Positions 46,911 through 57,910 of a DNA stretch of 64,000 bases are shown piece after piece. The stretch is taken from the NCBI GenBank assembly GCA_035236585.1, contig CP141132.1:82264880-82328879 (forward strand), read 5' to 3'. This DNA comes from Warburgia ugandensis (lineage: Eukaryota > Streptophyta > Magnoliopsida > Canellales > Canellaceae). Within the stretch, counting starts at the first letter, position 1, and each line of letters begins with the position of its first letter. The position numbers were made by a program, and so were the translations under genes. Below the pieces are notes generated by a model that saw only the letters and a list, made by a program, of their open reading frames with translations, ran no database searches and was not told where the DNA came from.

Positions 46911-47530
46911 CTGTATGAATGGATTTACCTTTGAATGATTTGCCTGGTTTATTTCATTATTAATGCTTTGCATGTCTTTGTAAATAAAAATTGAAGAAAT
47001 CAGCATCTGTCATTGATTTTGGACCGTTGGTATACAAGGTTTGTAGCCGTCTTTCTTTCCTGATATGAATATACTTGATTTTACAATGACTAGACATCGA
47101 AAGGCAACCAATCAGTAGAACAAGGCAGATATCTGAAGTTTTTGCATGGATGGATCCAATTTTGAATGATCTGACTTGTTTATCAAATCTTTTCTGCTTT
47201 GCATGTCTTCTGTAAACAACAGATCAGCATCCATCGCTGATTTCGAACTATTGGGTAGACATCCAAAGGCAAACCAATTAGTTGATCAAGGCAGATCATT
47301 TGGAAGTTTGCATGAATAGGTCCACATTTGAATGATCAGACTCGTTGATTCAATTGCTATCTTTTTGGATATCCTCTGTAAACAAAATTAGAGAGATCGA
47401 TAGCTTGTCGTTGAATTTCGATCGTTGGTATACAAATTCTGTAGTCGTCTGTCTTACCTGATATAAATGTACTTGATTTTACGATCACTAGATGTCAGAG
47501 GTAAACCAATCTGTTGAACTAGGCAGGCCC
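46911..47530. repeat. Three-unit tandem repeat upstream of gene
   Basis: Units of about 220-230 bases begin near 46911, 47143 and 47311, each with TTTGAATGATC/T, a GCATGTCTTCTGTAAA-like block, a CGTTGGTATACAA block and AGGCAAACCAATC. The middle unit lacks about 60 bases, including the GTATACAA...TTGATTTTAC part. It lies just upstream of the predicted promoter. Confidence 0.7.
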
Positions 47531-47672
47531 ATTCAAAGAGCGCTTTTATCCAAGCGCTTATTGCCGCTTTTGCTTAGCATTCCTGAAGCAAGAGAGAGAA
47601 AGGAAGAAGACTGGAGAGAAGGAAAAAGCAAAAGGCGGTACAGAAAACTCTCTCTCTCAAAGTCTCTTCTAA

Positions 47673-47706
47673 CCAATAGCTCACTACCATCTCTTTCCTT
47701 ATAAAT
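47673..47706 (+). promoter_or_regulatory. Candidate promoter: CCAAT and TATA elements
   Basis: CCAAT at 47673-47677 and TATAAAT at 47700-47706 lie 170-200 bases before the start codon at 47879. CT-rich sequence before them is typical of plant core promoters. This would give a 5' leader of about 140 bases. Confidence 0.4.
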
Positions 47707-47878
47707 CTCTTAAATCTACCAGCCAACTACGTTAAAATCCCATTTGCTGTTGGAATGAGAAGCTGTAGCAGCTGCAGGACTGGAAGATTTTGTTGGGTTT
47801 CCTTCTGTTCTGCGTTTGGTGGAAGGGAAAAGGAGAGGTTTTGAGCTGTGGCTGTTGTTTGGTTTTGGTTTTTTAAAG

Positions 47879-50800
47879 ATGCCAAGGCCTGGGCCGAGGC
47901 CGTATGAGTGTGTTAGGCGAGCATGGCACAGTGATAGGCATCGGCCCATGAGGGGTTCTCTCATCCAAGAGATCTTCAGGTGGGTTTTGGATCCCTTCTG
48001 CTGTTTCTTCTCCCACCTTTCCCTTTCTGTTCCTCAGCCCCTGTTATGTGTTTGTGTAGAGTCGTCAATGAGATTCACAGCCCTGCTACAAAAAAGAATA
48101 AGGAATGGCAGGAAAAGCTCCCTGTTGTGGTGCTCAAAGCTGAGGAGATCATGTATTCTAAGGCTAATTCTGAGGTGGATTTGCTTTTCCACTCTTTTTC
48201 TTCTCATTTGCAATTGGGTTTTTGCTGATGGGTTTTCTTGGTTTGTTTCATTTGTAGGCAGAGTACATGGATCTTAAGACTCTATGGGAGCGAACTAATG
48301 ATGCCATTAATACAATAATCAGGAGAGACGAGACCACTGAAACTGGAGACCTTTTGCAGCCATGTATTGAAGGTGCTCTTCTCTACCATTTCCCTATGCC
48401 ATTGCCTTTCTACTAGCTTCTCAATAATCGTGTGTTCTCATTTCCTTTGTTTTATTTGTTGACATTGTTTGGCTCTACGCATAGTCTTTAGATTTTTACC
48501 TCTAAGTCACTTTACTTCTGTTGTTGGAAAAGATCTCCTCTCTCGGTCATGGGGGAAGATATTTGGTCTGGAAGTAGGTCTGTCAAACATAGTGCTTGAT
48601 AGTCCAGTGCGCTAGGGCCTATGAGAGTGGGCCCAGTACTACTGTTCAATGCACGGTCTAATAGACCAATCCACTACAGAGTCCTGTGCGGAAGTCCTTA
48701 TAGCACTCTAAATCATGCTACAATTCCTTTGAGCTCAAGACCTAAACGTTCAATCCTGGTCCACATGCTGAGAGTTTGGTAGCAAGCTAAGCTGTCACCT
48801 ATGTCAATGTCATCTGCATCAGAGTTTTAGGCCATTGCATATGTTTTTGCGCTGTTGGTCTGATTCACTGTTGACTTATTGGAGAAAAAAGGAGATGGCC
48901 CCTATCTTTCTTATTTCAAAAGATAAGATGTCTGCATAAAATGGTGTTTTATACCAGAAAATTGTTTCGAAAGGTTAATGCTACCATTAGGTAACCACCC
49001 TTGCAAGTTGAGAGCTGTAGATGATGTCAGCAAGTTTGGGTTGATCATTCATGGGCCCCAGATTGGGATCCCATGGGCCAATGCAGCACAGCCCAAAGCT
49101 TTATGTCCCCCACTGTGTTGTCTGAGTGAATGCTTAAGATCATCAAGCTATCAGTATAAGTTTAGCTATATATTCTCCACGGTAGAGCCCACTTGATGAT
49201 ACGGATGGTGAAGACCATACATACGTCATTGGGGAATCAAAGGGCTTCTCCTGATTTTCGGGTAAAAGTAGAAAAGAGGTCCACTCTATCAGTGATCCAA
49301 ATCATGTACCTGGTAGTTTGTAAAAGTCATGAATAAGTATAAAAAGTCTCTACTGTTTGACCATTCTACTGTTCGTTCGATGAATGTAGACCATTGCCTT
49401 TTTGTTTACTAATAATCTGATTGAGGAATAAGAAGCTTAGAATTGTCAGCTGGTTTTCAATGTTGGTATATAAACTCCTCCACAGCACTGCATAAAAAGC
49501 TTAGCTCAGGTGCAAAGAGTGGGCCCGGTTTGTACTTTTGCCTGTGCATGCATTAGACAACTACGTTCAAGAGGACTACTAACTATTTTTCCCCTGTGCT
49601 AATTATAGGTCCAGGCCTTGCCAATCTTGTGCTGAGCACTTTAGACCCTTGTGGGCTTGTCTTGGGCTGGATGTGAGGGCCCATCATGGGATTGGTTTAG
49701 GCCTTTCTCAACCTTTTGCCGCCAGTGAGCTGATACTAGTGAAAACTAAAATCACTGTGATACCCCTTTGTAATGCTTTGGTTGTTTGAAGTCGAGTAAA
49801 ACTTTATATGTAATTCCTTCTGCTTTTCTCTTGCATTCAGCTGCACTTAATCTCGGATGCACTCCCAGAAGAGCTTCGCGGAGCCAACGACACAATAATC
49901 CTAGCTGTTACCTCAGTTCTTCGACAAGGGGGACAAATGAAACCGTTGGCACTCCTAAAGTCACCGACAACAGAACATATGAAGGAACCTCAAATTTACT
50001 GCTTCCGCAATCGCGAACTTCAGTTCTAAATTCCAGTCCTCAAGTCACTTCATACTACTCGACTCTCTTAACACCTGCAGCCGTTGCGTCTGCCGGGCTG
50101 CATTTGGAATCTACCATATCTGGTGTTCAGCATAGACCAGTGCCTCATGAGCATGCAAATTTGCTACCTGTTACTTGTGTCGAGGTTCCTGTTTTCTCCG
50201 AGAACTTTCATCCCACTAGCCAAAATAAATCTTCGTCAGCTATGGAAACTTATCCTTGGCCAACGTCTGGTAGAATATATCCCTTACATTATAACACTAA
50301 TCATCGTCCATTCGTGTCGCGGTTTATGTGCCAAAATTCCCAAGATTCAGACAGTAATGCATATACTACTGGTGCACCTAGTGTCCACCCAATTATGGAG
50401 AGGAAAACAAGTTTCCTGCAGAACCTCCTTGGTTGTGATAATCTCCGAGATTCTTCAACCAGTACTCAACAGCCTTCAAAGTTTGTGGGCATGTCTGAGA
50501 GTGCCCACAAGGGATATGACTTATCTTTGAGATTGGGCCTTCTACCAACTCCAACTTTAAGCACAGAAAATAATTTGAGTCTTGAAGTTGAAGAAGCGAA
50601 ATCCAGCATTTCTCGGGATGGGAGCAGGTACAGTGATATATCTCCATGTACGATGAGGACTACCCACATTGGCTGTTCTCCTTCATATTCCCAAAGAGAA
50701 AAAGGCTTCTCTTTCTTCCCTGTTGACACTGGCGATAACCCCTTGGAGTCTGGAACGAGTAAGTGGAGTTCTGAGGGGGAAGGTCTGAATGTCGAGGAAT

Positions 50801-50916
50801 CTGCTCGAAAGCGAAAGTCACCCATCAGTAGTCCTATTGATGATAGGCAGTTTTGCTGGCAGCCAAGGCCTTCAACCAGCCAGTTTTTTTGTAGAAGAAA
50901 GGAGCCAAGTTCTTAG
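47879..50916 (+). CDS. Conserved plant protein with EAR-type motif (four exons)
   Basis: Exons 47879-47979, 48060-48174, 48258-48372 and 49841-50916 join in frame at GT-AG sites to 468 residues. The start MPRPGPRPYECVRRAW is where I recall this plant family beginning; an in-frame ATG at 47816 would add 21 residues. Exons 1-3 and the start of exon 4 form the conserved part (RRAWHSD, EWQEKLPVVVLKAEEIMYSKA, ETLW-like helix, AALNLGCTPRRASRSQRH). Its helical KAEEIMYSKANSEAEY stretch resembles KIX domains; that is tentative. Residues 338-342 (LSLRL, in YDLSLRLGL) form an LxLxL EAR motif, known to recruit co-repressors. ARKRKSP at 432-438 is a likely nuclear signal. The middle of exon 4 is Ser/Thr-rich and probably disordered. 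A nuclear transcription-related role is inferred; the biochemical function is unknown. Intron 3 is 1468 bases. Confidence 0.85.
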
Positions 50917-51281
50917 AATGTCGCCTCAAGTATGTAACATTTTGTAATCTTTCAAAAACTGATTCCGTGAAGTTCAAACTTCAAAGCTATTTTTGCAACC
51001 GCCATATAATACTAATCTAGATCTGGGAAGTGTACATAGCTGCTCAACTTTTGAGTTTGATTAGAGCCGGATTACTTCTTAATACTATCGGATGACTTCG
51101 GTCTGTGGTAGTTCATTTATGAAATGTATGGAGCTTTCTGAACCAGGATGTGTTTTTGGACCTTTTACTAACGGTAACTTAATTAAAAGCGCTTGCCATT
51201 TCTTGGTCGCCAAGTTTTGAACTTCTAAATGTTGCTTCGTGGGCTACAATGTAAATACTAATCCATGAAGGAAGGTCCAAA
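50917..51281. other. 3' untranslated/intergenic sequence
   Basis: Immediately after the stop codon; probably contains the 3' UTR. No clear AATAAA is seen, only weak variants (for example ATTAAA at 51182). Confidence 0.4.
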
Positions 51282-51478
51282 CAAGGCAGCTCAGTGCACA
51301 AAGCTCCTGTATATGTAGGGTCTGGAGAAGGAGCAGACCAAAATATGTAGGGTCTGGAGTAGGAGCAGACCAAAAGGGTCTATAGCAGGCAGCATTTTTG
51401 CAAGAGGTTGTTTCTATGCCTCGAACACGTGAACTTAGGGTCACACTACAACAACCCTACTGTTGTGCCAAGCTTACC
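51282..51478 (-). mobile_element. Au SINE, copy 3, with internal duplication
   Basis: Reverse-oriented Au SINE. Read on the minus strand it has the tRNA-like head (near 51478), the CAACCTCTTGCAAAAATG body and a 3' part GGTCTGCTCC...CCAGACCCTACAT. The 3' part is duplicated: 51311-51342 and 51343-51374 are identical over 32 bases except one. Flanks share TAATCCATGAA (about 51259 and 51484), a probable target-site duplication. It may lie in the 3' UTR or just beyond the upstream gene. Confidence 0.85.
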
Positions 51479-52046
51479 TTCTTAATCCATGAATCAAGGT
51501 GATGGTTGTAAAATGCTCTCTTTGTTCTAGATTCTTGTAACCCCTTCGATATGGGAAGGATTATAACTCGTTCTGCTGACGTTGATGGATTATAACAGAT
51601 TCTTCTGACTTGGAAGTTGCTCACCACTACAGCAAGCTTCTTCCTCTCACTACAGTTTCTCAGAGACAATTGTCCGGTTTCCTCCAAATTATTCTTTCCC
51701 TGATACTGTTGCATATTACCACTGTCGATAAATGTCGTAGTTTATTTTTTGTGATTCTCTTCTTTGCTTTTGGATATGAATAACTTGGTTAGCATCTAAT
51801 TGAAGCTGTGTTGATGATGGGTTGATCCTACATTTCAGCACTTTTTACAAGAAATTAAGCTTACAGAAATCAGCATTCTAAATCTTGAAACTAGATCTTC
51901 AAAACGTCGTTCTACATGATCAGCAAGTGTATAGTTCATTTCCGGGTAGTACCATCTGCTTTCTTAGTTGAATTGTCCAGTATAACATCAAGTGGCTCAT
52001 AAATGTAAATGCCAGGGCTGCCCCTAGTAGTTCTTTTGCTTTGAAG

Positions 52047-52218
52047 GGGAGCCTTGTCGCAACGATAGAGTTGTTGTCGTGTGACCTTGAGGTCACAGGT
52101 TCAAAGCATGAAAACAGCCTCTTGCAAAATGCAAGGTAAGGCTGCGTACTATTGACCCTTGTGGTCTGTCCCTTCCCTAGACCCCACATACACGAGAGCT
52201 TCCTGCACCAGGGCTGCC
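52047..52218 (+). mobile_element. Au SINE, copy 4, with long flanking repeat
   Basis: The most family-like copy: GGGGAGCCTTGTCGCAACG, GACCTTGAGGTCACAGGTTC (B-box region), AAACAGCCTCTTGCAAAATG, AAGGCTGCGTACTATTGACC, CCCTTCCCTAGACCCCACAT and CACCAGGGCTGCC. Direct repeats of 32 bases (two mismatches) lie at 52012-52043 and 52208-52239, longer than usual because they include the element's own 3' sequence CCAGGGCTGCC. Confidence 0.92.
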
Positions 52219-52640
52219 CCTAGTAGTTCTCTTGCTTTCTTGCCAATCATTGGCTAATAAACTTCCATAGCAGCGAGATGCCACCTTTTAAAATAATTAA
52301 GTTGGATGTGCTGGTAAGCCTCATGGCTATGTGAATATTAGTATTAAGTTCTGAAATTGTTGCTCTTTGTTGGCACATTTTTCTGGGCGATATGTTTTTT
52401 ATGATTTACTCTTCGGCGGATTAATATATGTGGATGAAGATATAGTTTGTAACAACTATCATGTAACTGCATGGGTAAATTGGTTTGCTGGCTTTTCCCA
52501 GTTTGGACTGTTCGCACTCGACTGCACCAAGGCATTGCCCTGTTTGGTTACAAGGCGGCAATATGTGATTCCTTCTCTCTTTCTCTGTCTTTGTGGAGGA
52601 TCAACGCTGCAACATGGGGTTCACTAAGGAAGTAGCAGCC

Positions 52641-52656
52641 GGGGGGGGGGGGGGGG
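52641..52656 (+). repeat. Poly-G tract of 16
   Basis: Sixteen consecutive G, unusual in this AT-rich context. It could be a true mononucleotide repeat or a base-calling or assembly artefact. No gene function is implied. Confidence 0.8.
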
Positions 52657-54247
52657 AAGGGTGTAGGGGTCAATTATCAAAAGAGAAGGAGCTCAACGTG
52701 TAGTCGAGGGGAACAAAGTTGGTATTTGGGACTTGCTGGACCTTATCGTGTAGTGGAGGTTTTGCACCTGGTTTGCTATGGAGTAGGTTCTTGTCTATTA
52801 GGGACCTCTTTGAGACAGGACATGCTGAAGTTAGATTTGTGACTTTGATATGGACTGCAGGATTATATCAGATAAAGTGATCCCCTGGAGCTAAAAGTAG
52901 CTGAACTTTCTGTCGTGTTCAGTGTTAAAGGTCAGTCGGTTTGATTTTAGCAGATCAAAAAGAGGACATCAAAAGGTGTCGATTAAGCCCAACACGGGTT
53001 GAAGTAGTTTTTGAATGTTGGAAGATAAGGTTAGGATTTCTATGCATAATGACATGTCTTTCAAATGTTCCAGAACTTGCAAATCAGCAAAAGAACACTC
53101 CTATGATGTGGCATGTGTTATGCTGCTTTCCATGCTAATCATTTCTTCTGTAGAATTGGTATGACGATGCTCTTGAACAAGGCTCAGCCATTTGCAACTT
53201 GAATAAGGTTAAGTTTATGGAGAATTGGAGCACCAGTTCTGTTTCCTGGTCATGTAAAATTTTGCCTTACGAGTTATTTGCGACATGAGTGCTGGCTCTT
53301 TGATCATACAATATCCTGGACTGAGTCTGGCCAGCAGTTCAATCAGTTAGAAAGGATAATATATGACTAGATGGAAAGCCTTGTCTGATAGATGATTAGT
53401 GTTTACATTGGTTGTGCCTCCTGTTGTTACTGGCTACGCAATGAATTTAATTATTGGATAAATGGAAAGAAAAAAGCTAGATATGTTTCGGGTGGATGCT
53501 GATATATTCACCCCTTTTCTTCCCCTCCCCACCCCTGTTTGTAGCTCGAGGTAGAGAGAGAAAACGGGTGGTCAAGAAGGAAAGGGTGAATACATCAGCG
53601 CCCTTAGTTTCTAGCAAAATGTGATGAACGCCTCCTTTTGTTTATAACAGAAAATGGTACCATGTTTTGCAATCTGATTTATCCGAAATTGCTTTCATTA
53701 GTTGTATTTTAAAGCCTTGACGATTGTGCATGCTTTCATGGCCTGCAGAAATGGTTTTTATTTGCATGCTTCGTGGATTAGATTTAATAGCATTATGGAG
53801 TTAGCTAATTATTTATTGTGTGACAAAACCAAATCATTGTGTTAGGCTATTAATTAAATATAATAAGAGAATGATGGTGAATATGCGCCTCCTCCCTATT
53901 CTTTACCCCGACTGCACCAACTGAAAGTGGGGGTGCATGATAAATAATGGAAGCACATTTATCACCTCCATAATAAAAAAAACCAAATAGGTACCTTGTC
54001 ATCAAAAGACTCTAAAACATCAAGGTTTCAAGGTTTGATGCTTGGCCTAGAAAATAAACCAGAACTCACAAGAATGACTTGTGTCTATAGCTCAGAGTTA
54101 TTTCAAATCGAACATTATTATACATCAAACTGAAGAGCATCAATGAATCTCCTGTAAGAGACTGCACTAGCAGAAATGAGCACAAAAGGAAAAGTACCAA
54201 ATAACTTATACTCCTATCAGAATCTCGGAAGATTCAATAGGATAAAT
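52657..54247. other. Intergenic, no gene recognised
   Basis: Contains only short ORFs. I see no repeat with clear ends. The last part, before 54248, probably includes the phytocyanin 3' UTR (minus strand). Confidence 0.4.
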
Positions 54248-55336
54248 CTAGAAAAGGAAAGATATTGCAGACGCAATGCCAAGAGAGAGGCCTGCAACTC
54301 TGAATCCAGCGGCAAGAGAAGAGGCAGAATTTGCTGAAGGGTCTCCACCAGCTGTGGGTGGGGAGTTAGGGGAACCAGCTGTGGGTGGGGAGTCAGGGGA
54401 ACCAGCTGTGGGTGGGGAGTTAGGGGAACCAGCTGTGGGTGGGGAGGGAGGGGAACCAGCTGTGGGTGGGGAGGCAGGGGAACCAGCAGTAGAGCCGCTA
54501 ACGTTGATTGTGACCTTCTGCCCCGCCGAACAATGTCCAGGGATTGTGCAGATGAAGTAATGGTCACCGGTGGTGTTAAGAACAATGTTTGCCGGACCGG
54601 TTGTTGTTGTCGAGATGGGGTTTGTGCCATTGCAGCCACCATAGTTTGCCTCTCTCACTTGAACAACATCGTGTGCCCCGGTAACGAAATTGAAAACTGC
54701 AGAAAATAAGCAGCAGAAACATTAATCAATCATGCCTCCCAATTAACTGCAAGAAAGTAGTTCTTATAAGTGTAGATACCGAAACATATCAAAACTTCGA
54801 ACGAGTCAAAATCTTTGGAGAATGAACAACAGAGTCCAGTCAGCCCTGAAGTTTAGAAAATCTCAACAAACTACACTTGGGTTTCAAAAATATTTGATCA
54901 TCTCGGGTTTCAGACTAATACTGACTTACAGTTAGAATATGGTGAACTGTTTAAGAACTTGTATTCAGACCATAATTCTGATTTAGAATCAGCATTTAGA
55001 TCTCTATTCGCCAGAAATAAGCGGACAAAGCATGAAAAAGAAGCGATATCCAGGAAAATCATGTAAAAAGATCTATAACAGGGCCCGGGTTCAGGAAATT
55101 TGATCCTGGAACACGCAGATAAAACTAGATGATGAAGATGAAGCAGAACGGAGCTCACCTAAAGTATCACCAACAGAGAAATTCTGACCGTTAGCCCAGT
55201 TCTCATAGAACTGAGCTCCTCCACTAGGAACCATCCATCCGGTACTTCCTCCTACGGTGTGGCTGACAGCCATTGCACACTGGAGCATAGCAGCTATAAC
55301 AAGAGCTGAAGCAATCAAAACCTTGGAGGAAGCCAT
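54248..55336 (-). CDS. Stellacyanin-type phytocyanin, GPI-anchored
   Basis: A secreted blue copper protein of the plant phytocyanin family; such proteins sit at the plasma membrane/cell wall and are thought to carry electrons or act in development. Two exons on the minus strand, 55336-55159 and 54696-54248, join in phase at GT-AG sites to 208 residues. Residues 1-23 are a signal peptide ending AMA. The plastocyanin-like domain (about 24-125) has copper ligands His68, Cys109, His114 and Gln119 in FICTIPGHCSAGQK, with a Cys81-Cys115 disulfide expected. Gln at the axial position marks the stellacyanin type rather than the Met of uclacyanins or plantacyanins. Then come repeats of SPPTAGSPx, arabinogalactan-like sites for hydroxyproline glycosylation, and a hydrophobic C-terminal tail (LAAGFRVAGLSLGIASAISF) typical of a GPI signal. 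The one intron is at the usual phytocyanin position. Confidence 0.95.
54347..54481 (-). repeat. Five 27-bp coding repeats in phytocyanin
   Basis: Five consecutive units starting ACCAGCTGTGGGTGGGGAG (plus strand), 27 bases each, plus a partial unit, keep the reading frame and encode the nine-residue SPPTAGSPx repeat. Units differ at only a few bases, so they are young and probably variable in number. Confidence 0.95.
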
Positions 55337-55459
55337 CTTCTTTATGTGTTCACGGCTTGCTTGTATCTCTGTGTTCTCAGGTTGCCCCTCTCTGTTGGCA
55401 GACAAAGAACTGCTGAATTCAGTGGGAGATGGTGGAGAGGGAGAAGCTGAGAGCATTCC

Positions 55460-55562
55460 TTTTAAAGTGACCAGTTTCACGTTGGGTTCCATACTCACAC
55501 GTAAAGATAGGCTGTTTGGTGCGTCGCGCGTCCGCCGCAGCCAATGGGGAATTGACACGTGT
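55460..55562 (-). promoter_or_regulatory. Candidate phytocyanin promoter elements
   Basis: Upstream of the start at 55336 the minus strand has TTTAAAAGG (55458-55466), a TATA-like element about 125 bases away. Further up are CCAAT on the plus strand (55541-55545) and a palindromic G-box CACGTG (55556-55561), flanked as ACACGTGT. G-boxes bind bZIP/bHLH factors in light and ABA responses; use here is inference. Confidence 0.4.
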
Positions 55563-57890
55563 ATTTTGAATAAGAAAATGACCGTTGACTGTTCTCTTTC
55601 ACACCCACCGGCCACTGATGGACCAGGACCCGTTCTACTCGTTGCAGCCGTGATACTTGAAACTCTTCTTGCGCCCACTTGATTTGGCGTGTGGGACATG
55701 AAAATCTGTCAGCTGACTATTCTTATCAATTTGTCTTGGCTTGTTGTTGATCTAAATTCGCCTCTTGCATGCGTAGCAGGTAAGACTTTGAAACATCGGT
55801 CAATCTAGTGGGACCCATTACATGGATGGTCTCGATCCGTAAGAAGAGTATCATCCACGCAAAGCTGTTATCATCCTAAATGGGCCCAATTTGTGGTATG
55901 GGATGTAAGGTAATGGGGGCCAACCAATAGTACGAAACATTGGTTTAAGAAATTGCCATGCATTCCATCAGTCTCGAGGCTTGGCCGATTAGTCAAGTTC
56001 TTAACATCTGCTATCAGAACAACCACTAGGCCGGACCTTCAAATCCTAGAAGAGGCAACTTGTGGAAAGGGCTGCCGTTAACGGTAGCCATGGAAACATG
56101 GTAGTATGCTAGGATCGTATGTGAGGCCAACTCGTGCTTATGGGATACAAAATAGGAGATTGATTTAAAAAATTAAAATGACCTAATCGCTCCCGATAAT
56201 CACAAATTTGAGAATTATTAGCCTTTAACAAGTGAGAGGGGATGTAGTTTATAAATAAAAAAATAGTCCTCACCTCGTCACAGTTACGTCATAATCACTT
56301 ATTTTTCAAGCATAAATTGACTAAAACTTAACAGTTGTTGATCATAAAATGGAGGAACAATAACTTAAATATCCCATCAATTGATGAGATGCCAAGCGTC
56401 CAATCAAAAGATCAACAGTAAGATTTGTTTATTCACTGGTTGGACGATTAGGATGTTCCTGAAGGGAGACAATTTTGGATCCTAGAGTTTAATCTAAAAA
56501 AGGATTAATTTAGTCTGTAACTAGAGCTGGACCACAAGATCACGGGGTCCACAATCAGATTGCAATACTTGGCATCATATAGATGCAAAGACAAATAAGA
56601 ACAATTGTTTATGTTGAAATTTTCTTAACAGGGAATCTAAAAAAATACCTAAATGAATTGATTATAGCAAATTTTCAACAACTACTCCCATAATCGGTCT
56701 TAATTAGCCGATATTTCAGTATAAGAGGCTGAAATCTTGTTTAATGTATTGGATTATTCAAATCATGAAAGTGAGATCAATATCTTTTTATGAATTCTTA
56801 AGGATTAAACGGGAAATGGAAATCAAATGAAAAGAAACATAAACAGCCCCATAAACTCAAGAAAACTCTCTATATAGACTACCTCATCATCCAAGTCGTT
56901 TTCTTGGTCTTATTTTCTAATATTTGGTTTAAGGCATGACTTTCATGGATTGCTTAACAAGGACTTATTGAAGTCTGGTTATACTTTGTGGACCCTCCTA
57001 ACATTCCAAGCCAGCCCTAATCCTGGAATGGGTTCAGTTCAACATGACCCGTGTATTATCAATTCGATCCAACAAACTGAGCTTATGCCAAGGCTGATGC
57101 TCCCATCTGATTCTGACTAGGCAATCTCTTCCAGCTTTTCATGGTAACTAAAACTGCACATACATTGAGAGGGTCCAGCAATTTCGTTCCGTGACTTGCA
57201 CCAAAGCCTCCTAGTGCAGTAGTGCAAGGAGTCTCTCACCCAAGTAACCAAGGTTCTAGACCGTGCATGTGTGTGTCTCTGAGACTCTAAGAAGAAAAAG
57301 AAAAAGGAAAAGGTGAAAGCTTCTGTAACCTGGTACTGTTGCTAGCTACGTCTCTTGATTGATGATCTCTCATATTAACTGATAAACTGATAGTATAAAT
57401 AATTTATCGGTCATCCTTCGCCATGATTATGTCGCGGAGCTTGTTCTTGTTTGATGTAGGCTGTTGAGAATGACTGTAATCGGATCGTGGGGTTTGATGG
57501 TAACATATCCCAGCAATCTGTGTGCCTAGCAAGACAGACATCTCTTAGTTGGTCACACACTGAACTGTTAAAGCGGCAAGCAAGTAGCCTACTATTGTTG
57601 CTTAAGGGTCAGGCTGGCAAGCAGGCAGACGGGTTATCCTCTCGGTAAGCCAATCCAAGGAAAGGCTTCACCCAGGGATAGTTGTCCACATGACTAACAG
57701 TCCTAGGTAGCTCTTTGTCATAGACTTGTCATGTCATTGGAAACTTCTTCCAAGCCTGCAGAGTCAATGAAAACCGCTGGACCGAACACGGCATAGACTT
57801 GTTTGTGTTCCCCTTTTAGAATCTCCATTCTTCCCCCGCTTTACCCAAATTTTCTTCTTGCTTGGTCTTCAAAGTAGTTTCCTTAGAGGA
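55563..57890. other. Intergenic, no gene recognised
   Basis: No coding support beyond shadows. 55980-56045 has a tRNA-like layout (GGCTTGGCCGATTAGTCAAG, then CCTTCAAATCC) that may be a SINE relic. The rest is featureless. Confidence 0.35.
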
Positions 57891-57910
57891 TCTCTCTCTC
57901 TCTCTCTCTC
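57891..57910. repeat. Short (TC)n tract
   Basis: Twenty bases of pure TC repeat. Confidence 0.9.

Noticed and set aside
47492..47704. 70-codon ORF upstream of the four-exon gene
   Set aside because: It lies in the CT/GA-rich promoter or leader region and overlaps the candidate TATA element; the product is low-complexity.
54276..54560. Plus-strand 94-codon frame rich in Gly/Glu with VGGE repeats
   Set aside because: It is the antisense shadow of the phytocyanin 27-bp repeats; the minus strand has the signal peptide, copper ligands and splice sites.
55091..55699. Longer minus-strand frame starting at 55699, upstream of the phytocyanin start
   Set aside because: The signal peptide starts exactly at 55336, and the upstream part covers the TATA-like element and G-box. 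The 3' extension past 55159 runs into the intron.
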